A stretch of 64,000 nt of DNA from Bombardia bombarda (GCA_030512295.1 JAULSR010000008.1:868001-932000); one strand, 5' to 3'. Counted from the first letter of the stretch, positions 9,464 to 21,562 are shown. Made by a program: numbers and translations. The notes: generated by a model from the sequence alone, not told the origin.

Positions 9464-10841
9464 ATGGATCATTCATCGTCACACTATATAGGCTGGCCTG
9501 ACGCATTCGCGGTGGATGCGCAGCGACTCTCAGAGTGGCGAAAGCTGCCCCTAAGCCCAGCTGAGCTTTGCATCGACACGACGCTGCGATGTGGACAATC
9601 TTTCAGTTGGCGGCACATCAACAATGAGTGGTATGTTTGTCTAGATTACCTGCATTTACATTCTCCATTCTTACAATAAGTTTAATAGGCATGGCGTTCT
9701 CCAGGGCCGGCTTGTCTCGTTAAAGCAGGATCCTTTCCACCTCCACTACAGGGTGACATGGGCCAGAGCATATCAATCCTATGGCGATGGCGATGGCGAT
9801 GGCGATGGCGATGGCGATGGCGATGGCGATGGCGATGGCGATGGCGATGGCTATGGCGCTGATGACACCGCCTCTCTACTGCACAACTACTTTGCTCTCT
9901 CTCACTCCTTGACGAGCATGTACAAGAACTGGTCATCTTCGGACCCCAACTTCGCCCGCCTTGCTCCGTCATTCACTGGAATCCGCATTCTCAACCAGGA
10001 TGCCTGGGAGGCGCTGGTCGCCTTCGTATGCAGCAGCAACAACCACATGTCACGCATAAGTGAGTTGTTACAGAAACTGTGCATCTACTACGGTCCCTAT
10101 ATCGGCACCGTTGAGGACGAAGCATTCTACGGCTTCCCCCGACCCGAGGCACTGGCAGGGGCCAATGTCGAAGCCCACCTCCGCGAGCTGGGTTTCGGCT
10201 ATCGTGCAAAGTATATCGCCGAGGCGGCGCGTGTTGTGTCTGAAGAGCGGCCTGCCGGGTGGCTCAACAGCCTGAGGAATCCAGACTGCCCCGCTCTCCT
10301 TGACGCACCAGCACCTTCAGATGACAGCCGCGCGGAACCCGCAACATACAAAGCCGCTCACGAGGCGTTGATACAACTGACTGGTGTGGGCCCCAAGGTT
10401 GCGGATTGTGTCTGCCTGATGGGCCTCGGCTGGAGTGAATCGGTGCCAGTCGACACACACGTGTGGCAGATTGCCCAGCGTGACTACAAGTTTGGGACAG
10501 GAGGCAAGACTAAGAAGCTCACCAGGGGCATGTACGGTGTAGTGGGCGATCACTTCCGTGCGATATGGGGACGGTACGCTGGCTGGGCGCAGAGTGTGGT
10601 CTTTACTGCGAACCTCAAGAATTTTGCTGAGCAAGCGTCTGACGTGAAGAAGGCAGACCTGTCCAGTGACAGTGATGTCGTCGTCAAGATTAAAGAGAGC
10701 CAAGAGGCTATCATTACAACCCATGCTATCGCCCAAACTAAGAAACGGACAAGAACTGCAATGGAGCTGTCGTCGTCAAACGTCAAGGATGAGAGCAAGG
10801 AGACAATGAAGCGGGCAAGAGGAGAAAGAACCAGCACTTAA
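9464..10841 (+). CDS. OGG1: 8-oxoguanine DNA glycosylase/AP lyase OGG1
   Basis: Exons 9464..9630 and 9689..10841; 439 aa; a 58-nt intron with donor GTATGT in the tryptophan codon of EWHGVL. OGG1 excises 8-oxoguanine opposite C in nuclear (and often mitochondrial) DNA. Seen: N-terminal domain with LRCGQSFSWRHINNEWHG; residues 88-109 are 11 Gly-Asp pairs encoded by a (GGCGAT)11 run; then LHNYFALSHSLTSMYKNW; the DNA-binding CSSNNHMSRI (matching the NNN...R region of the family); the HhH-GPD hairpin LTGVGPKVADCVCLM with catalytic Lys292; and VPVDTHVWQIAQRDY with catalytic Asp311. The K-to-D spacing of 19 equals that of human K249/D268. The C-terminal about 60 residues are Lys/Arg/Ser-rich with KKRTRT and MKRARG, possible nuclear signals. 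The gene is convergent with the UBE3D-like gene, 142 bp apart. Confidence 0.95.
9783..9848 (+). repeat. (GGCGAT)11 hexanucleotide run coding for (Gly-Asp)11 in OGG1
   Basis: Eleven perfect GGCGAT units, in phase with OGG1, directly before GGCTATGGCGCTGATGAC. It encodes a 22-residue acidic linker in a position where other OGG1 proteins have a short variable loop. There are no interruptions, which suggests recent expansion. Confidence 0.95.
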
Positions 10842-10983
10842 AGTTGTTTAGAGTTGTCATATCCATGTACAAGGCACCATTATCGTCACTAGGGCTCGCT
10901 CCAATTTGTGGCATGGACGGTGGTGATTTGTTGTGTTCTGGCTTGCTGCCTCTTTTCTCAAGCAGATAAAAGGAATCAGTTGC

Positions 10984-12652
10984 TCATTTCGTCAATAACC
11001 CAACTTTCCACTCTTCAAACAACCGTTCCCCGTCCGGAAGCAACAAGTTGCTCTTTTCTAAAAGCCGTGTCGCCTCACCAAGTGCATTTGCTGGCAAACT
11101 GATCTCCTGAGCGTCGCACGTCACCGTCTCCAGCATCCGGTCCGCCTCATCACGACTGATCAAGCGGTAAAACAGCTTGATTGCTTGCGTAGAATGCTCT
11201 GCTGCAGTCGACGAGTACACCATATTGCTATTCAAGACCCAGATGTGGATGACTGTTGTTCCCGCGGACGGGTCTGCTTGGCCATCCGTTATAGGTGTGA
11301 TCAACGATTTAGACGAGGCAGACCTCGAGATGGTGGACACAAGAGTGGCTGCTAGGCACTCTGAGATCCCAGGGCTAGCTCCAGAGGCAGATTTACAAGA
11401 GACTTGCCACTTTGATAGCGTAGCTGCGGCTGTTCTATGGTTGAAGAAGCCTAGTTGTGTGTGGCATGAAGAACAAAAGACGTTCAAATTGCGAGTCTGG
11501 TTATGTGCCTCCAACAGACTTTGTCTACTTGGCGAGCCTTGCTCAGGGGTGGATAGCGAGAACTGATCAAAGCGGTGTCAGTCAGCCATTAGCTAGGGTG
11601 AGAATGCACTAAAAATCAGTATGACTATATAGGTGTAAAGAATAATGGTATGTTCCCCCATCAGTCTCAAGACACTCTGGACTTTTAAGTGGTCTGGCGA
11701 AACTTGGAGAGTCAGCCTTCCACTAGACCAAGACAAACGCAACACCGTGGTGAGGTTCGTTCATGGTTCCAGTGGACCTGCAGAGAGCAGGAAAGGCTTG
11801 TTGTAATCTGGGGCGTTTATATCGGTGACCATGTCATCAAGTGGCTCAGAGCCGACTAGGCTACCTTCTTGATGCCCCGGAGGCGTGTTTCCCTCTGTGT
11901 TATATGTTCATGGTGAAATGATGCAGGGACAGGGTTGGCAAAAATAAACTCACCATGACGCTGGCGCAGTCACTTTCGGCAAACAGAAGTGTTGTCAGAT
12001 CCACAAATCCGACACTCTCCTGTGCCGAAATGGTCGAGCTCGCTCCATATCCTCGCGAAGCAAGGCTTTGCTCGTCGGCCTTTCCGCCGTTGGTCTCGCT
12101 GATCTGGGGTAGAGACGTTCCATTTGACGACCTGCGATGGTGCGTACCATGTCCATGGGAATGATTTTCGTCATCTGCATCCTCAGGCTTGTGACAATGC
12201 CAGAACTCCATCATCTCGGCCCAGTTCTCACTGGGGAGGTCCTTCCACACCTTGATGACGTCGCGGTTGACAATGACAGTCCCGCATTGTCTGCAGGAAA
12301 TCTCAGACCCAGCTTCCAGGTCGATGGCTGACCATGGCGCTGCCTGGCTTTCTGTGGCGTCTCTGCCTCTCTGCTGTAGAGGGGAAGATGACGTCTCCAG
12401 AGGCAATCGCCACGAAAGCGCGGTAACGCCTAGTTTGTGGATGGGCAGGACTGCGCCACCAAGAGCTACCTTTCCAGGAAGTCTCAGTTTGTGAACCTCT
12501 GCTTGATGTCGGAGCTCGACGTCGTTACCGTCAGCGGTGACGGCGATGCGTGTCGAGGCATCGCATGGGGAGCTGAGAGAGACGGCCAGTGAGATGCGGC
12601 CGATGTTTGCAAGCAGTTCTGCGTAAATCATGCTCTGGGATTGCGGCCCCAT
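10984..12652 (-). CDS. UBE3D-like HECT_2 family E3 ubiquitin ligase (E2-binding protein)
   Basis: Proposed exons complement(10984..11537, 11778..11892, 11954..12652), 455 aa. The family (UBE3D, HECT_2/DUF2351) binds E2 enzymes and acts as an E3-like protein. Exon 1 holds the N-terminal half with the metal-binding ISCRQCGTVIVNRD and, next to it, DLPSENWAEMMEFWHCH, a near match to the LPSENWGALVGEWCCH region of UBE3D. Exon 3 holds the second Cys pair, VFCSSCHTQLGFFNHRTA, and the typical tail around IHIWVLNSNMVYSS and AIKLFYRLIS. The first intron (61 nt, donor GTGAGT) is convincing. The second (240 nt, weak donor GTCCAC, acceptor AAG) is only what the frame arithmetic allows; the middle exon could differ. 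It shares a divergent promoter with SF3B1. Confidence 0.75.
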
Positions 12653-13169
12653 GGTGTCCCTAATGATAAAGTGTCATTTCTCCAGGCAGCTCAGATGCTG
12701 CGTTAAAGGGTCCATAACGGGAGATGGTCTGGGCGCGGTGTCAAGTTAGCGCATATCACTAGCGCAGCTAAAGTCGCGTCTGGGCCGCATTTCTTGCTTA
12801 CATAACGACAAAAGGCTTATCTCAACGCAGCGCCGCCGGGATTTGCAGGCGGGACTAGGCTATCCTGTAGCTGAGCATCACGTCGCGCGCGCAAAATTTC
12901 AGAAAAACTGCGACCGACCGACCGACCGACCGACCGACACGACAACGACACGACACACCACGACAAGACGACACGCCATCTCACCGCAATCGAAATAGAG
13001 GCGATTGAATCAGTAAAGGACGAAATCGACGATAACAACGCTGGCGCGCCTCTCGATTTGGGCTGTCATGACCCGGGCACAATTCGGCCATCACCGTTGA
13101 TCGTTGCGACCCCCGTCGACCGTTGCGACCCCCGTTGACCCTTCTTCAAGCCGTCGACCGTTGTTGACC
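12653..13169. promoter_or_regulatory. Bidirectional promoter region UBE3D-like/SF3B1, with (CGAC)7
   Basis: 517 nt between divergent start codons. It contains a (CGAC)7 run at 12911-12938 followed by CACGACAACGACACGAC-type sequence, and close to the SF3B1 start a short iterated GTCGACCGTTG/CGACCCCCGT motif at 13100-13167. No further element can be assigned from sequence alone. Confidence 0.5.
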
Positions 13170-16100
13170 ATGTCGGACTCGGATTTCGAACAGATCAGGA
13201 AGCTGCAGGCGGAGCGCAATGCCGTCGCCGCTGCTAAGAAAGGTTCTCAGACCTTTGATCCCGCCAACCAGCGTGCTGACTCGTCCACCAAGGCCAAGCT
13301 CGACGAAGCCTGGGACACGGAGCTCTACGACCGCGGGAACGGCCCCGACAAGTATGCCGGCTACCACACCACCCTGCCTGGTGCAGGCCCCGACGATGAG
13401 GAGATGGAGGACGCCGACACCGGCCGCCGCTTGGTTGGCCAGTACACCGCCACCCAGTCGCAGATCGACGAGTTCGCGCGCGGCACCGGCGTCGAGGAGG
13501 ACGACATGCTAGCCGGCCGCGGCGAGATGAGCGGCCGCATCACCGACCGGGAGACAGACTACCAGAAGCGCCGATTCGATCGCGTTCTGACCCCTACCCG
13601 CGCAGACCCCTTTGCCGCCAACCGCCAGGCAGGCGCCGCCGCCGCCGCCGCCGCCGAAGAAGATGGCGAGAACTACCGCACCATCATGGAACGCCGAGAC
13701 TTGGAGAGGGAAGAGGAGCGTGTGAAGAGGGCCATCGAGCAGAAGCTCAAGGACGGCCCAGCCGACGATCACAAGCCCACTCTCAAAGACGCAGTTGTTG
13801 ACAAGGAGAACGAGGATGCTGGCTCCTCAGAGGCAGCGTCGGCTGGGCGCAAGCGCAAGAAGAGGTGGGATGTCGCCTCGACCACCGACGGAGAGGCTGC
13901 CCCCGCCGCCGACCCAAAGAAGAGGTCACGCTGGGACCGAACGCTCTCCGTGGATGTCCCCGAGGCAGAGGGAAAGAAGAAGTCTTCTCGTTGGGACCAA
14001 GCTCCCTCTGCTACCCCCATGGGCAACATTGGTCTCGCGACTCCAGAGCATCCGAGCCATAGCCTTCCCGCGATACCCACAACGTTCGGCACCGACGCGT
14101 CCAGCCGATACATGCCCATCAGTGACGAAGAGCTCGACCTGATGCTTCCAGGTCCGGAACGAGGTTACCAAGTTCTCGAATTTCCTCCGGGATACGCACC
14201 CGTACAGGCGCCGGCGCATAAACTCATCGAGACACCTGTCGCGGCGTCAGGGTTCATGATGCAAGACCCAGAGAGCGGGAGGATTGCCGGTCATCAGCTT
14301 CCAAAAGAGATACCCGGGGTTGGTGACCTGCAGTTCTTCAAGCCGGAGGATATGGCCTACTTTGGCAAGCTAACAGACGGAGCCGACGAGGATAACCTCA
14401 GCGTTGAGGAGCTCAAGGAGCGGAAGATCATGAGGCTTCTGTTGAAGGTCAAGAATGGCACGCCTCCCATGAGGAAGACTGCGCTCAGACAACTCACAGA
14501 TAACGCGCGCAGTTTCGGCGCCGGAGCCCTATTCAACCAAATCCTCCCCCTCCTTATGGAGAAGACGCTCGAAGACCAGGAACGGCATTTGCTTGTCAAG
14601 GTTATCGACCGCATTCTCTATAAGCTTGACAACATGATCCGCCCCTATGTTCACAAGATTCTAGTTGTCATCGAGCCGCTTCTTATCGACCAAGACTACT
14701 ATGCACGGGTTGAAGGTCGCGAAATTATTTCCAATCTTAGCAAAGCCGCCGGTCTCGCAACCATGATCAGCGTCATGCGGCCCGATATCGATCATGTAGA
14801 TGAGTACGTGAGAAACACCACCGCCAGAGCATTCGCCGTCGTTGCCTCTGCTCTAGGCATCCCCGCCCTCCTTCCCTTCCTCCAGGCTGTCTGTCGGAGC
14901 AAGAAGTCATGGCAGGCTCGCCATACCGGTGTTAAAATCGTACAGCAAATTCCCATTCTGATGGGTTGCGCTGTGCTGCCTCACCTCAAGCGCCTGGTTG
15001 ATTGCATTGGGCCCAACCTGAGTGATGAGCAGACAAAGGTGCGCACAGCGACCAGTCTTGCAATCGCTGCGCTGGCCGAGGCATCGGACCCTTATGGTAT
15101 CGAGAGCTTCGACGACATCCTCAACCCCCTATGGACGGGTGCGCGCAAGCAACGAGGCAAAGGTCTGGCTGGCTTCCTCAAGGCAGTCGGCTACATTATC
15201 CCCCTCATGGACGAGGATTACGCAAACTACTATACGAGTCAGATTTTGGAGATTCTCTTACGAGAGTTTGCCTCCCCCGACGAAGAAATGAAGAAGGTGG
15301 TGCTGAAGGTCATATCACAGTGTGCTGCTACTGGTGGAATTACTGCTGGTTACCTCAAGGAGCATTTGCTGGACGACTTCTTTAAGAGTTTCTGGGTGCG
15401 GCGCATGGCCCTCGACAAGCGCAACTACAGGCAGGTTGTTGAGACAACCGTCGATATCGGCCAGAAGGTCGGTGTCAGCGAGATTCTCGAGAGGATCGTG
15501 GTCAATCTCAAGGATGAGAGTGAAGCATACCGCAAGATGACGGTGGAGACGGTGGAGAAAATTGTGGCCTCTCTTGGTGCCGCTGATATTGGCGAGCGTC
15601 TAGAAGAGCGGCTCATTGACGGCATCTTGCACTCATTCCAGGAACAGAGCGTCGAGGACATCGTTATGCTCAATGGCTTCGGCTCTGTAGTGAATGCTCT
15701 CGGCACTCGGTGCAAGCTTTACCTTCCCCAAATTGTCAGCACAATCCTCTGGCGGCTCAACAACAAATCAGCCACAGTGCGACAACAAGCGGCAGACTTG
15801 ATTTCTCGCATTGCCATGGTGATGAGGCAGTGCGGCGAGGACGCCCTCATGGGCAAGCTCGGCATTGTCCTTTACGAGTACCTTGGCGAGGAGTATCCCG
15901 AGGTTCTCGGTTCCATCCTTGGAGCGCTGCGCTCCATCGTCACGGTCGTGGGTATCAGCCAGATGCAACCCCCCATCAAGGACCTTCTTCCACGCCTGAC
16001 CCCAATCCTCCGCAATCGACACGAGAAAGTACAGGAGAACACGATTGATCTCGTAGGCCGTATCGCTGACAGAGGGCCCGAGAGCGTCAATGCCCGAGAG

Positions 16101-16844
16101 TGGATGCGTATCTGCTTCGAGCTTCTCGACATGTTGAAGGCGCACAAGAAGGGTATCCGGCGAGCGGCGAACAACACGTTTGGCTTCATCGCCAAGGCTA
16201 TCGGTCCCCAGGATGTGCTCGCCACACTCCTCAACAACCTCCGTGTCCAGGAGCGCCAGTCACGTGTTAACACAGCCGTCGCCATCGGCATTGTCGCCGA
16301 GACATGCGCGCCCTTCACAGTGTTGCCGGCGCTGATGAACGAGTACCGCGTGCCCGAGCTCAACGTCCAGAACGGCGTGCTCAAATCGCTCTCTTTCCTC
16401 TTCGAGTACATTGGCGAGATGGCCAAGGACTACGTCTACGCTGTCACGCCGCTGCTTGAGGACGCGCTGATTGATAGGGACCAGGTGCACAGGCAGACGG
16501 CCGCCAGCGTCGTCAAGCACATCGCTCTCGGCGTCGTCGGCCTCGGGTGCGAGGACGCCATGGTGCACTTGCTCAACTTGCTGTATCCCAACCTGTTCGA
16601 GACGAGCCCGCACGTCATCGACCGCATCACCGACGCCATCGAGGCCATCCGCATGGCGGTCGGTCCGGGCCTCGTGCTCAACTACGTGTGGGCGGGCATC
16701 TTCCACCCGGCGAGGAAGGTGCGCACGCCGTACTGGCGGTTGTATAATGATGCCTATGTGCAGTGTGCCGATTCGATGGTGCCGTATTATCCCAACTTGA
16801 TTGAGGGCGGGATTGATAGGGGGGAGTTGGCGATTGTGCTTTGA
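13170..16844 (+). CDS. SF3B1: Splicing factor 3b subunit 1 (SF3B1/Hsh155/Prp10)
   Basis: Single exon, 1,224 aa. The frame is open upstream, but the first ATG is at 13170 (context GACCATGTC). SF3B1 is the HEAT-repeat scaffold of U2 snRNP that clamps the branch-point helix. The N-terminus is disordered and holds three tryptophan ligand motifs of ULM type: R232-W233 (KKRWD), R254-W255 (RSRWD) and R274-W275 (SSRWD), the docking sites for UHM proteins such as U2AF65. From about residue 400 the HEAT domain is strongly conserved, including DEYVRNTTARAFAVVASALG, SWQARHTGVKIVQQ and DEQTKVRT, which contain the counterparts of human R625, K666 and K700, all unchanged. The C-terminus reads VRTPYWRLYNDAYVQ ... 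RGELAIVL. At this length it lacks part of the longer metazoan N-terminus. Loss of all introns in such a long, essential gene is notable but occurs in fungi. Confidence 0.97.
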   Translation: MSDSDFEQIRKLQAERNAVAAAKKGSQTFDPANQRADSSTKAKLDEAWDTELYDRGNGPDKYAGYHTTLPGAGPDDEEMEDADTGRRLVGQYTATQSQIDEFARGTGVEEDDMLAGRGEMSGRITDRETDYQKRRFDRVLTPTRADPFAANRQAGAAAAAAAEEDGENYRTIMERRDLEREEERVKRAIEQKLKDGPADDHKPTLKDAVVDKENEDAGSSEAASAGRKRKKRWDVASTTDGEAAPAADPKKRSRWDRTLSVDVPEAEGKKKSSRWDQAPSATPMGNIGLATPEHPSHSLPAIPTTFGTDASSRYMPISDEELDLMLPGPERGYQVLEFPPGYAPVQAPAHKLIETPVAASGFMMQDPESGRIAGHQLPKEIPGVGDLQFFKPEDMAYFGKLTDGADEDNLSVEELKERKIMRLLLKVKNGTPPMRKTALRQLTDNARSFGAGALFNQILPLLMEKTLEDQERHLLVKVIDRILYKLDNMIRPYVHKILVVIEPLLIDQDYYARVEGREIISNLSKAAGLATMISVMRPDIDHVDEYVRNTTARAFAVVASALGIPALLPFLQAVCRSKKSWQARHTGVKIVQQIPILMGCAVLPHLKRLVDCIGPNLSDEQTKVRTATSLAIAALAEASDPYGIESFDDILNPLWTGARKQRGKGLAGFLKAVGYIIPLMDEDYANYYTSQILEILLREFASPDEEMKKVVLKVISQCAATGGITAGYLKEHLLDDFFKSFWVRRMALDKRNYRQVVETTVDIGQKVGVSEILERIVVNLKDESEAYRKMTVETVEKIVASLGAADIGERLEERLIDGILHSFQEQSVEDIVMLNGFGSVVNALGTRCKLYLPQIVSTILWRLNNKSATVRQQAADLISRIAMVMRQCGEDALMGKLGIVLYEYLGEEYPEVLGSILGALRSIVTVVGISQMQPPIKDLLPRLTPILRNRHEKVQENTIDLVGRIADRGPESVNAREWMRICFELLDMLKAHKKGIRRAANNTFGFIAKAIGPQDVLATLLNNLRVQERQSRVNTAVAIGIVAETCAPFTVLPALMNEYRVPELNVQNGVLKSLSFLFEYIGEMAKDYVYAVTPLLEDALIDRDQVHRQTAASVVKHIALGVVGLGCEDAMVHLLNLLYPNLFETSPHVIDRITDAIEAIRMAVGPGLVLNYVWAGIFHPARKVRTPYWRLYNDAYVQCADSMVPYYPNLIEGGIDRGELAIVL

Positions 16845-19800
16845 GGGGCGGAGTGGGGTGGTTGGGGCATGATACCTATCGATCTATGGCAGGGGCAGAA
16901 AGAGAACAAGCCAGAGTTGGTCAGGAAAGTTGATCTGAAGCTTTTGAAAGGGACGATGGAATTGTATGTTATTCGGTGGCTGTTTTTACTCTCTTCTTTC
17001 CTTGTTTTTTCTTCGGGTACCTACCGATCCAAAGGGGACAAGCCCCCCAAGGGGGGATAATAGGTGGAATATGTGTGATGTATATTAGACGTACCGTTCG
17101 TGTAGGAAGGAGGAGGAGGAGGAGGAGGAGGAGGGAGAAAGAGGAGAAAGAGAAACAGACTGAAGCGGCACAAGCACCAGCAACCAACATGAGCGGATTG
17201 GCTTGATGCATATTACCCACCTGAACATTTGCATGGGCGCGAGATGAGACGATTATCAGCAACGGAGGAAAAGACGAGGAAGGAAACAGCTGAAAAATGA
17301 AGAGGTGTCCATCCTTACCTAAGGTACCTACCAAAGATAGAAGACGGTGGTTTTCACACATATGCCGACCGAATCTGAGAGGGAGTCAGCAAGCTGGTGG
17401 TGACGGTAAGGGTCCCGGGGGGACTCTGTTTATATGTGTCTCGCTGGCGATGATAGGTTTACTTTCTTTTTTCCTTCGTGAAGGAAGGCACAACCCACAA
17501 ATCCAAAAGGAGGGGAAACCATTTGTATTATAGCTTTTGGCCTTTGGCCGCCCATTCAGGGCTTTTCTAGACTTTTCATGCAAGCCCAGCAACACCGTTT
17601 TATTCAATGATTTGGTTTGGATACTTCTAGGTTGATGATAAGTCACTGGTAACTCTAACTCTCCGGTGTATTGTATTTGAGTGGATATGTAGTATGTTTT
17701 ACATTGTCTGTTGTACTGCATGCGTATGGTACTGATGAGTTGCGGCGTCCTTTCTGTGCCTTGATTGTTATTGTAGTGCTGTGCTAAATGTGGACAGTAC
17801 AGTCATTCAGAGAGCTAAACAAACAAGTAAACAATAAACAGTCGTTGAGATTGTTAGTTTATCGTTCTGAAGGGAGGATGGATGTTTCTAGGCTATTGGT
17901 TAAGCTATAAGGGACTGCGAGTACTCGTTTTAAGGGAATTCAGGGGGGGAGTAAACAAACGACTCAACACTGAACAGAGCAGGACACTCAGGCGGGACGT
18001 GGCTAACATTTCAACAGAACAGTTTGTAAGTTGGAGGCTTTCGGTCTTGCTGATTTACTTCACTATTCTCCACGATTTCTTTAATGATCATGAAAGTTGT
18101 TTCCATTCACTCCTCAGAGGTCTGCGGTCTGTCCCCATGACAATCGTGGCACCTACTAGACACCTTCCTGGTAGTTGCTACCAATGCTGGCTTTAATTTT
18201 CTTTATTTCAAGTTTGGATTAATACTGCCTTCGCAAAGAACCAGTAGCCGGTCATAGACTACTAACATAACCCAAACCTTTAATTTGGCAATGTCCAAAG
18301 TCCCGAGATTGTCTGCATGCTGCCAGTCTCTTACGACATGTTTGATGTAAAGGCTCAACAAATTTTGGTCGAATTCCTTGCTTCCTCCTTTCAACATGGC
18401 CCCATCCCTCGAGCCCCATTCCCGACGTCTAATCTCTTTCCTGTTTCTCCGAAGACCGGCGGAGTCATATTGACAGCCGGAAGCCGGAAAACAGGCCATG
18501 CGAACAGGGGGCCTCGACTTATCAGTTCATCCGATAGATAACTGTAAAAGCAAAAGGTTCTGCATTGCATATGCAACCACCCCTGCCAAAGGCAAATACT
18601 ATAAGTTTCCAGGAACCGTTCATGCTTCCAACGTCCAACGGGACGGATAATTGCAGTAGGAAGAAAACGTTTCCCATGAGCCGGTAACGAAAAGCAAAAC
18701 TCGGGAGGAAGGGTGGCGAGGCAGGCAGGGGTCCGAGTCCTTGCTTCATTTTCTTCGAGACTCACCTGGACTGCTGCTAAGGCACTACGGAGGTAGTACG
18801 CGTCAGTCGCACAAAGAGATAGGATAATGACCCCATGGAAAGGAGGCATATCATTTTTTTTTCTGTCTGTCCTCTTTTTTTTCATCACAAGCATCCCCTA
18901 GCCTCGTCTTTTAGCCCCACCGTTTTCCGTCGGAATAATTATGCAGCTTCTTTCCAGAGGAACCCGCCGGGTAGAAAAGCAAAGATGTCGTGCTTGGTTG
19001 CACATGGAAGAAACCAAGGGGCGAGTTTGTGTTTCCGTTGCACGAGAATATCCCCGACGACTCAGACCTGCTTCACCGTTCACGACTGCGGGAACACAAG
19101 CAAGCCACCTTATCTTGGCTGTCCTGATCTATTTGTTAGCTGGGACTGTCTTTAGATGGAAAAATAGGAGAGTAACACGTGGTGCTTACTGACGTATATA
19201 CGGTCATGCTAGCAGCTCAGAGTCCTTTCGTATTGCTCCATGGGATGCCCCAGCGGCAGTGATCACACCGGTCGAGTCAACAGAACCGCGGACATGCTTG
19301 CTGCCTCTCCAACTCACAACAACTGGGTAGTACTGGCAAAAGATTCCATCCGAAGACTCAACACCCCGGCCTAGGACATGTACTGTAACATTGATCTTCT
19401 AGACTGATGGCTTCTATACGGAAAAGAAGAAGATGATAGAAGAAAAGAGAGACAGTACTGTGTACGGTAGCATGATCATCGGGGCAAGGACAAACAGGAT
19501 ATCTCAGCAGCTTGAACAACAATGAACAGCCACTTGAGTACCGTAGCCAGTTATCGCGTCTCAATAATGAACAGATCCAATGTCGCAGGAACAATAGACA
19601 AAGGAATAGATATAACAACATCAAACATAGATGTTATCTGTCTTTCTGGCTATATATCCACCTACCAGTTGTAAACAAGCTTTGAGGAAGCAGTGGCAAA
19701 AACAAGAGCCAAGAAAAAAAAATCTAGACAAATTAAAGGCCAGGATAAAAACACAACTACATCTGCTTCGCATTTTCTTCTTTTCTTTTCTCTTTCACCT

Positions 19801-21562
19801 GCATGACATGAAGAAGGATCCGCGATACTTTCCCTCTTCTTTTTACTTACACCCCACCCCCTTTGGTTGAGTGGTTATAAGCTAGTGACTGGTTCTTTGC
19901 ATTGCCTGCTGCATGTGTGGCTGGCTGGCTTGCTTTCTGGCTGGACCCTTGATCAGGATTTGCCTCTCCCGTCGGGCCCGAAATAGATGCAGAAAAGACT
20001 GCAGAAGGCAGAGCGAGCGACGACGCCGAGTTCTTTACGCGCCCATCATGATGTTGCTTCGACCCGGTGCCGGATCACATCGTAAAGAGCAGCAGCCTTG
20101 CGTTGGTGGAGGAGGAGAAGAACAGGAAGAAAGAGGACTTTGGTGTTGCGAGAAAGAAAGTTATACTTCCTTCTCCTTCCTTAACCTGATCCACGCCCAG
20201 TCTCACTCCTCTTTGATAGCATAGCATGAATGTAAAGAAACATAATCAGCAGTACTAGGAAAGGGATAACACCAGTAACACCCAATTTGATATGCCACAT
20301 CGGATGTGCCTACTTACAATTCACGGGTTAGCAGCAGACATATCTCTCCTCCCGGTCCCAGTCCATCCCGGCCCATCCCGGGCCAGGCCAGGCCACAACT
20401 GACCGGCCGCCGCCACATCGCATACACCGGCTGCAGGCAGCAGCAGCAGTAGCAGCAACGGCGTTGTTTATGGAGGGAGGGAGAGGGCGCCCACGCAGCA
20501 CCAGCAAGCCACCAAAGCAATCTGCCTACATGCCTACCTAACTACCGATCTATGCATGCCGTTAGCTGGTGGCTGAAGAGTAGCTACTACTCCGTACTCC
20601 CACTTACTACAGTCTTGTCCTACATGACAAGTCATCCACAAACCAAGCAAGCCGGCTCTTGCCGTTTTGGAAGAAGCGGCCTTTTTAGAGCAAGAGGGCA
20701 AAGGCAAGGCAAGGCAAGCGGTCATGGAGCAGGCCGGCAAGCGGGCTGGACCAGGGCAGACAGACTGGACGTATGTATGTACGTTACCGATGCCGGTCCC
20801 GCTGCCGCGCTTCCTTTTTTCATCATATCCCTTCTTATTCGTTGAGTCGTATGTGTGATGAATGGTAATTCTGCACGACCTACTTTGGCCTCGACCTGCT
20901 TTTGCCTGCCTACCTGCATATCGAAGAACGGCTGCCCGCTTGCTTGTTCGGACTCGTTGTTCGCGTTCGTTTGGGTTCCTTGCCTGGCCCGGCCTGGGCT
21001 AGCCTGGCCGCTTGGCAGCAGGCCTTGGATAAAGGAGACGGGAGAGAGAGAGAGAGAGAGAGAGACGAGAAGGGGTGGTGGGCACGGGTTGAGAGGGCAG
21101 CAGGAATAGAAACAAGAGCCACTACCAGCCAGTCCAGACACGGTTCCAGGCCGGTACTGCTGCAGAACAGATTACGCTAGTAACGTGTCTTGTAGGTGTG
21201 TATTTGGTTTTTCTCTCATCTCATGCTTGGTGCTTGATGCGCGATGCAGGCCGTCCGTCCGGTTTTTGGGGGCAAAAAAGGAAAAAAAAAAAGGAGACTA
21301 AGAACCAAGTAAGACTGGGCTACTGCTATCAAGGTAGCAGCCGGCACATGCTTGTCCAGCACATACAATGAATTCAGTGTGCGAACAGTAGCGTCGGGAG
21401 ATGGACAGTCACACAACAGAAGAAACTAGACAAGTATGTAAAAAAAAAAAACGGTGCATCAATGGGTGAGGGGAGGGGAGATCTGAGGGAAGGGTAGGTA
21501 GGCAGGGGGGTGGGGGTTGGGAGTATTGGATCGTACGACTTGGGTCTAGAGTTGAAGACGAG

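Noticed and set aside
11177..11566. 129-codon plus-strand frame opposite the UBE3D-like gene
   Set aside because: The opposite strand encodes the conserved Cys pair and C-terminal HECT_2 motifs; this one matches nothing.
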